Source: Betaproteobacteria bacterium RIFCSPLOWO2_02_FULL_68_150 (GTDB taxonomy: Bacteria > Pseudomonadota > Gammaproteobacteria > Burkholderiales > SG8-39). Taken from it: a stretch of DNA of 7,594 nucleotides. The notes below the pieces were generated by a model, which saw only the letters and a list, made by a program, of their open reading frames with translations, was not told the DNA's origin and searched no databases. The translations under genes were made by a program, and so were the position numbers. Below, in pieces: positions 6,668 to 7,594 of the stretch (position 1 is the first letter of the stretch; every line of letters starts with the position of its first letter). The DNA is taken from contig MERE01000084.1 of the NCBI GenBank assembly GCA_001771975.1, positions 1-7,594 on the forward strand, read 5' to 3'.

Positions 6668-6735
6668 GATCTCGCCGCGCCGCGCCTCGACCAGCCGCGG
6701 GTCCGAGACTTGTGCCTGGACTGTGGCGTGCGAGC

Positions 6736-6798
6736 TCAGGCGCGCTCTCCCAGCCCGGCAACGCCGATCACGCGGTCGAGGAAGCTGCGCTCGGGCAT
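6736..6798 (-). other. Possible 20-codon leader ORF between the crotonase-like gene and tetR
   Basis: ATG at 6798-6796 opens MPERSFLDRVIGVAGLGERA and stops at 6738-6736. Its TGA overlaps the in-frame CTG of the tetR reading frame as CTGA. It could be a leader coupled to tetR, the true N-terminus of tetR cut off by a frameshift, or chance. There is no clear Shine-Dalgarno before the ATG and I recognise no family. Confidence 0.2.
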
Positions 6799-6809
6799 CG
6801 GCTCAGGGC

Positions 6810-7594
6810 TCAGTTGCCCTCGAACCTCGGCTTTTCCTTCTTCACGAAAGCGTTGTAGGCGCGCTCGAAATCGCTCGTCTGCATGCAGATCGCCTGCGCC
6901 TCGGCCTCGGTCTCGAGCGCCTGCTCGATGGTCATGCTCCATTCCTGCTGCAGGCACTTCTTGGTCATCGCGTGGCCGAATGCCGGCCCGTTGGCGAGCG
7001 ACTGCGCCATTTCCTGCGCGCGCGCGAGGAGCCTGTCTTTCGCCACCAGTTCGTTGAAATAGCCCCAGGCAAGCCCTTCCGCAGCGCTCATCGCGCGCCC
7101 GGTGTAGAGCAGTTCCGAGGCGCGGCCCTGGCCGATGATGCGCGGCAGGATGGCGCAGGCGCCCATGTCGCAGCCCGCGAGTCCCACGCGCACGAAGAGG
7201 AACGCGGTCTTGCATTCGGGCGTGCCGTAGCGCAGGTCGCAGGCCATCGGGATGATCGCCCCGGCGCCGGCGGAAATCCCGTCCACCGCGGCGATCACCG
7301 GCTGCGGGCAGTGGCGCATTTCCTTGATCAGGTTGCCGGTCATGCGCGTGAAGTAGAGCAGCTCGGGCATTTCCATCCTGACCAGCGGCCCGATGATGTC
7401 GTGCACGTCGCCGCCGGAGCAGAAGTTGCCGCCTTCGCCGGTGAACACCACCGCGCGCACGTCGTCGGCGTACTGCAGCTTGTGGAAGGTGTCGCGCAGC
7501 TCGGCGTAGCTGTCGAAGGTGAGCGGGTTCTTGCGCTCCGGGCGGTTCAGGGTGACGGTGGCGACGCGGTCCTTCACCTGCCAGCCGAAATGCT
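6810..7594 (-). CDS. Enoyl-CoA hydratase/isomerase (crotonase) family protein, 5' end missing
   Basis: The visible 260 residues run from HFGWQVKDRVATVTLNRPER to FEGN; a start codon is not reached, but only a few residues should be missing. Crotonase-fold marks counted from Val at 7577 are NRPERKNPL (11-19), the first oxyanion-hole segment GGNFCSGGDV (49-58), the second segment VDGISAGAGA (98-107), and VGLAGCDMGA (131-140) with LPRIIGQGRA (144-153). At the positions of the two catalytic glutamates of classical hydratase (rat Glu144 and Glu164) my hand alignment finds Ile108 or Ile109 and Arg130. Asp137 lies near the position used as catalytic Asp in MenB or dienoyl-CoA isomerase. It therefore acts on a CoA thioester but may not be a simple hydratase. 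Similar proteins occur, as I recall, in aromatic acyl-CoA degradation operons. tetR follows in the same direction. Confidence 0.85.
   Translation of the reverse strand, partial: HFGWQVKDRVATVTLNRPERKNPLTFDSYAELRDTFHKLQYADDVRAVVFTGEGGNFCSGGDVHDIIGPLVRMEMPELLYFTRMTGNLIKEMRHCPQPVIAAVDGISAGAGAIIPMACDLRYGTPECKTAFLFVRVGLAGCDMGACAILPRIIGQGRASELLYTGRAMSAAEGLAWGYFNELVAKDRLLARAQEMAQSLANGPAFGHAMTKKCLQQEWSMTIEQALETEAEAQAICMQTSDFERAYNAFVKKEKPRFEGN

Noticed and set aside
5804..7057. + strand open frame crossing the convergent junction
   Set aside because: It runs antisense through tetR and the crotonase-like gene and shows no protein family signal.
1..7594. CRISPR arrays, tRNA/rRNA genes, insertion sequences, phage or toxin-antitoxin genes
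   Set aside because: I saw no spaced direct repeats, cloverleaf-like segments, terminal inverted repeats or transposase/integrase motifs. This was a visual scan only.

Overview
This GC-rich, tightly packed window looks like the chromosome of a betaproteobacterium. Codons end mostly in G or C, and the order lipid A acyltransferase / Gfo-Idh-MocA oxidoreductase / dapF is one I associate with Betaproteobacteria. That taxonomic call is inference from gene order and protein style, not from a marker RNA.

Layout: 1-86 is the C-terminal tail of an LpxL/HtrB-type lipid A acyltransferase. Then come an NAD(P)-dependent Gfo/Idh/MocA oxidoreductase (to 1018) and diaminopimelate epimerase dapF (1015-1824). 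After a 36-base gap with a strong ribosome binding site lies a four-gene block related to type IV pilus, MSHA and type II secretion machines. It holds a PilM-PilN fusion of MshI/GspL type (1861-3363), a PilO/GspM/MshJ-like protein (3360-3968), a small exported MshK-like protein (3965-4279) and a large membrane-anchored pseudopilin-like protein with a calcium-loop motif (4279-6012). All of these are on the + strand, and most adjacent pairs overlap by 1-4 bases (ATGA, GTGA, TGATG). The whole run therefore looks like one co-transcribed, partly translationally coupled unit that mixes envelope and cell-wall housekeeping genes with a piece of a pilus-like machine.

After a short convergent junction (6013-6097) the - strand carries a TetR-family regulator (6098-6667, true start probably further upstream) and, upstream of it, a crotonase-superfamily (enoyl-CoA hydratase-like) protein that runs off the right edge (6810-7594). 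These two belong to a different, probably acyl-CoA catabolic, unit.

Most interesting part: the pilus-like block has inner-membrane alignment proteins plus a very large pseudopilin-like protein, but no assembly ATPase, platform protein, secretin, prepilin peptidase or major pilin in this window. It ends at the convergent junction. It is either a split locus completed elsewhere in the genome or a specialised module that borrows another system's engine. The large protein belongs to a family I recognise by motif but know no function for. Other points worth a look are a crotonase-fold protein that seems to lack both classical hydratase glutamates, a TetR gene with no normal start codon for its first helix, and a hairpin plus seven-T tract inside the small exported gene.
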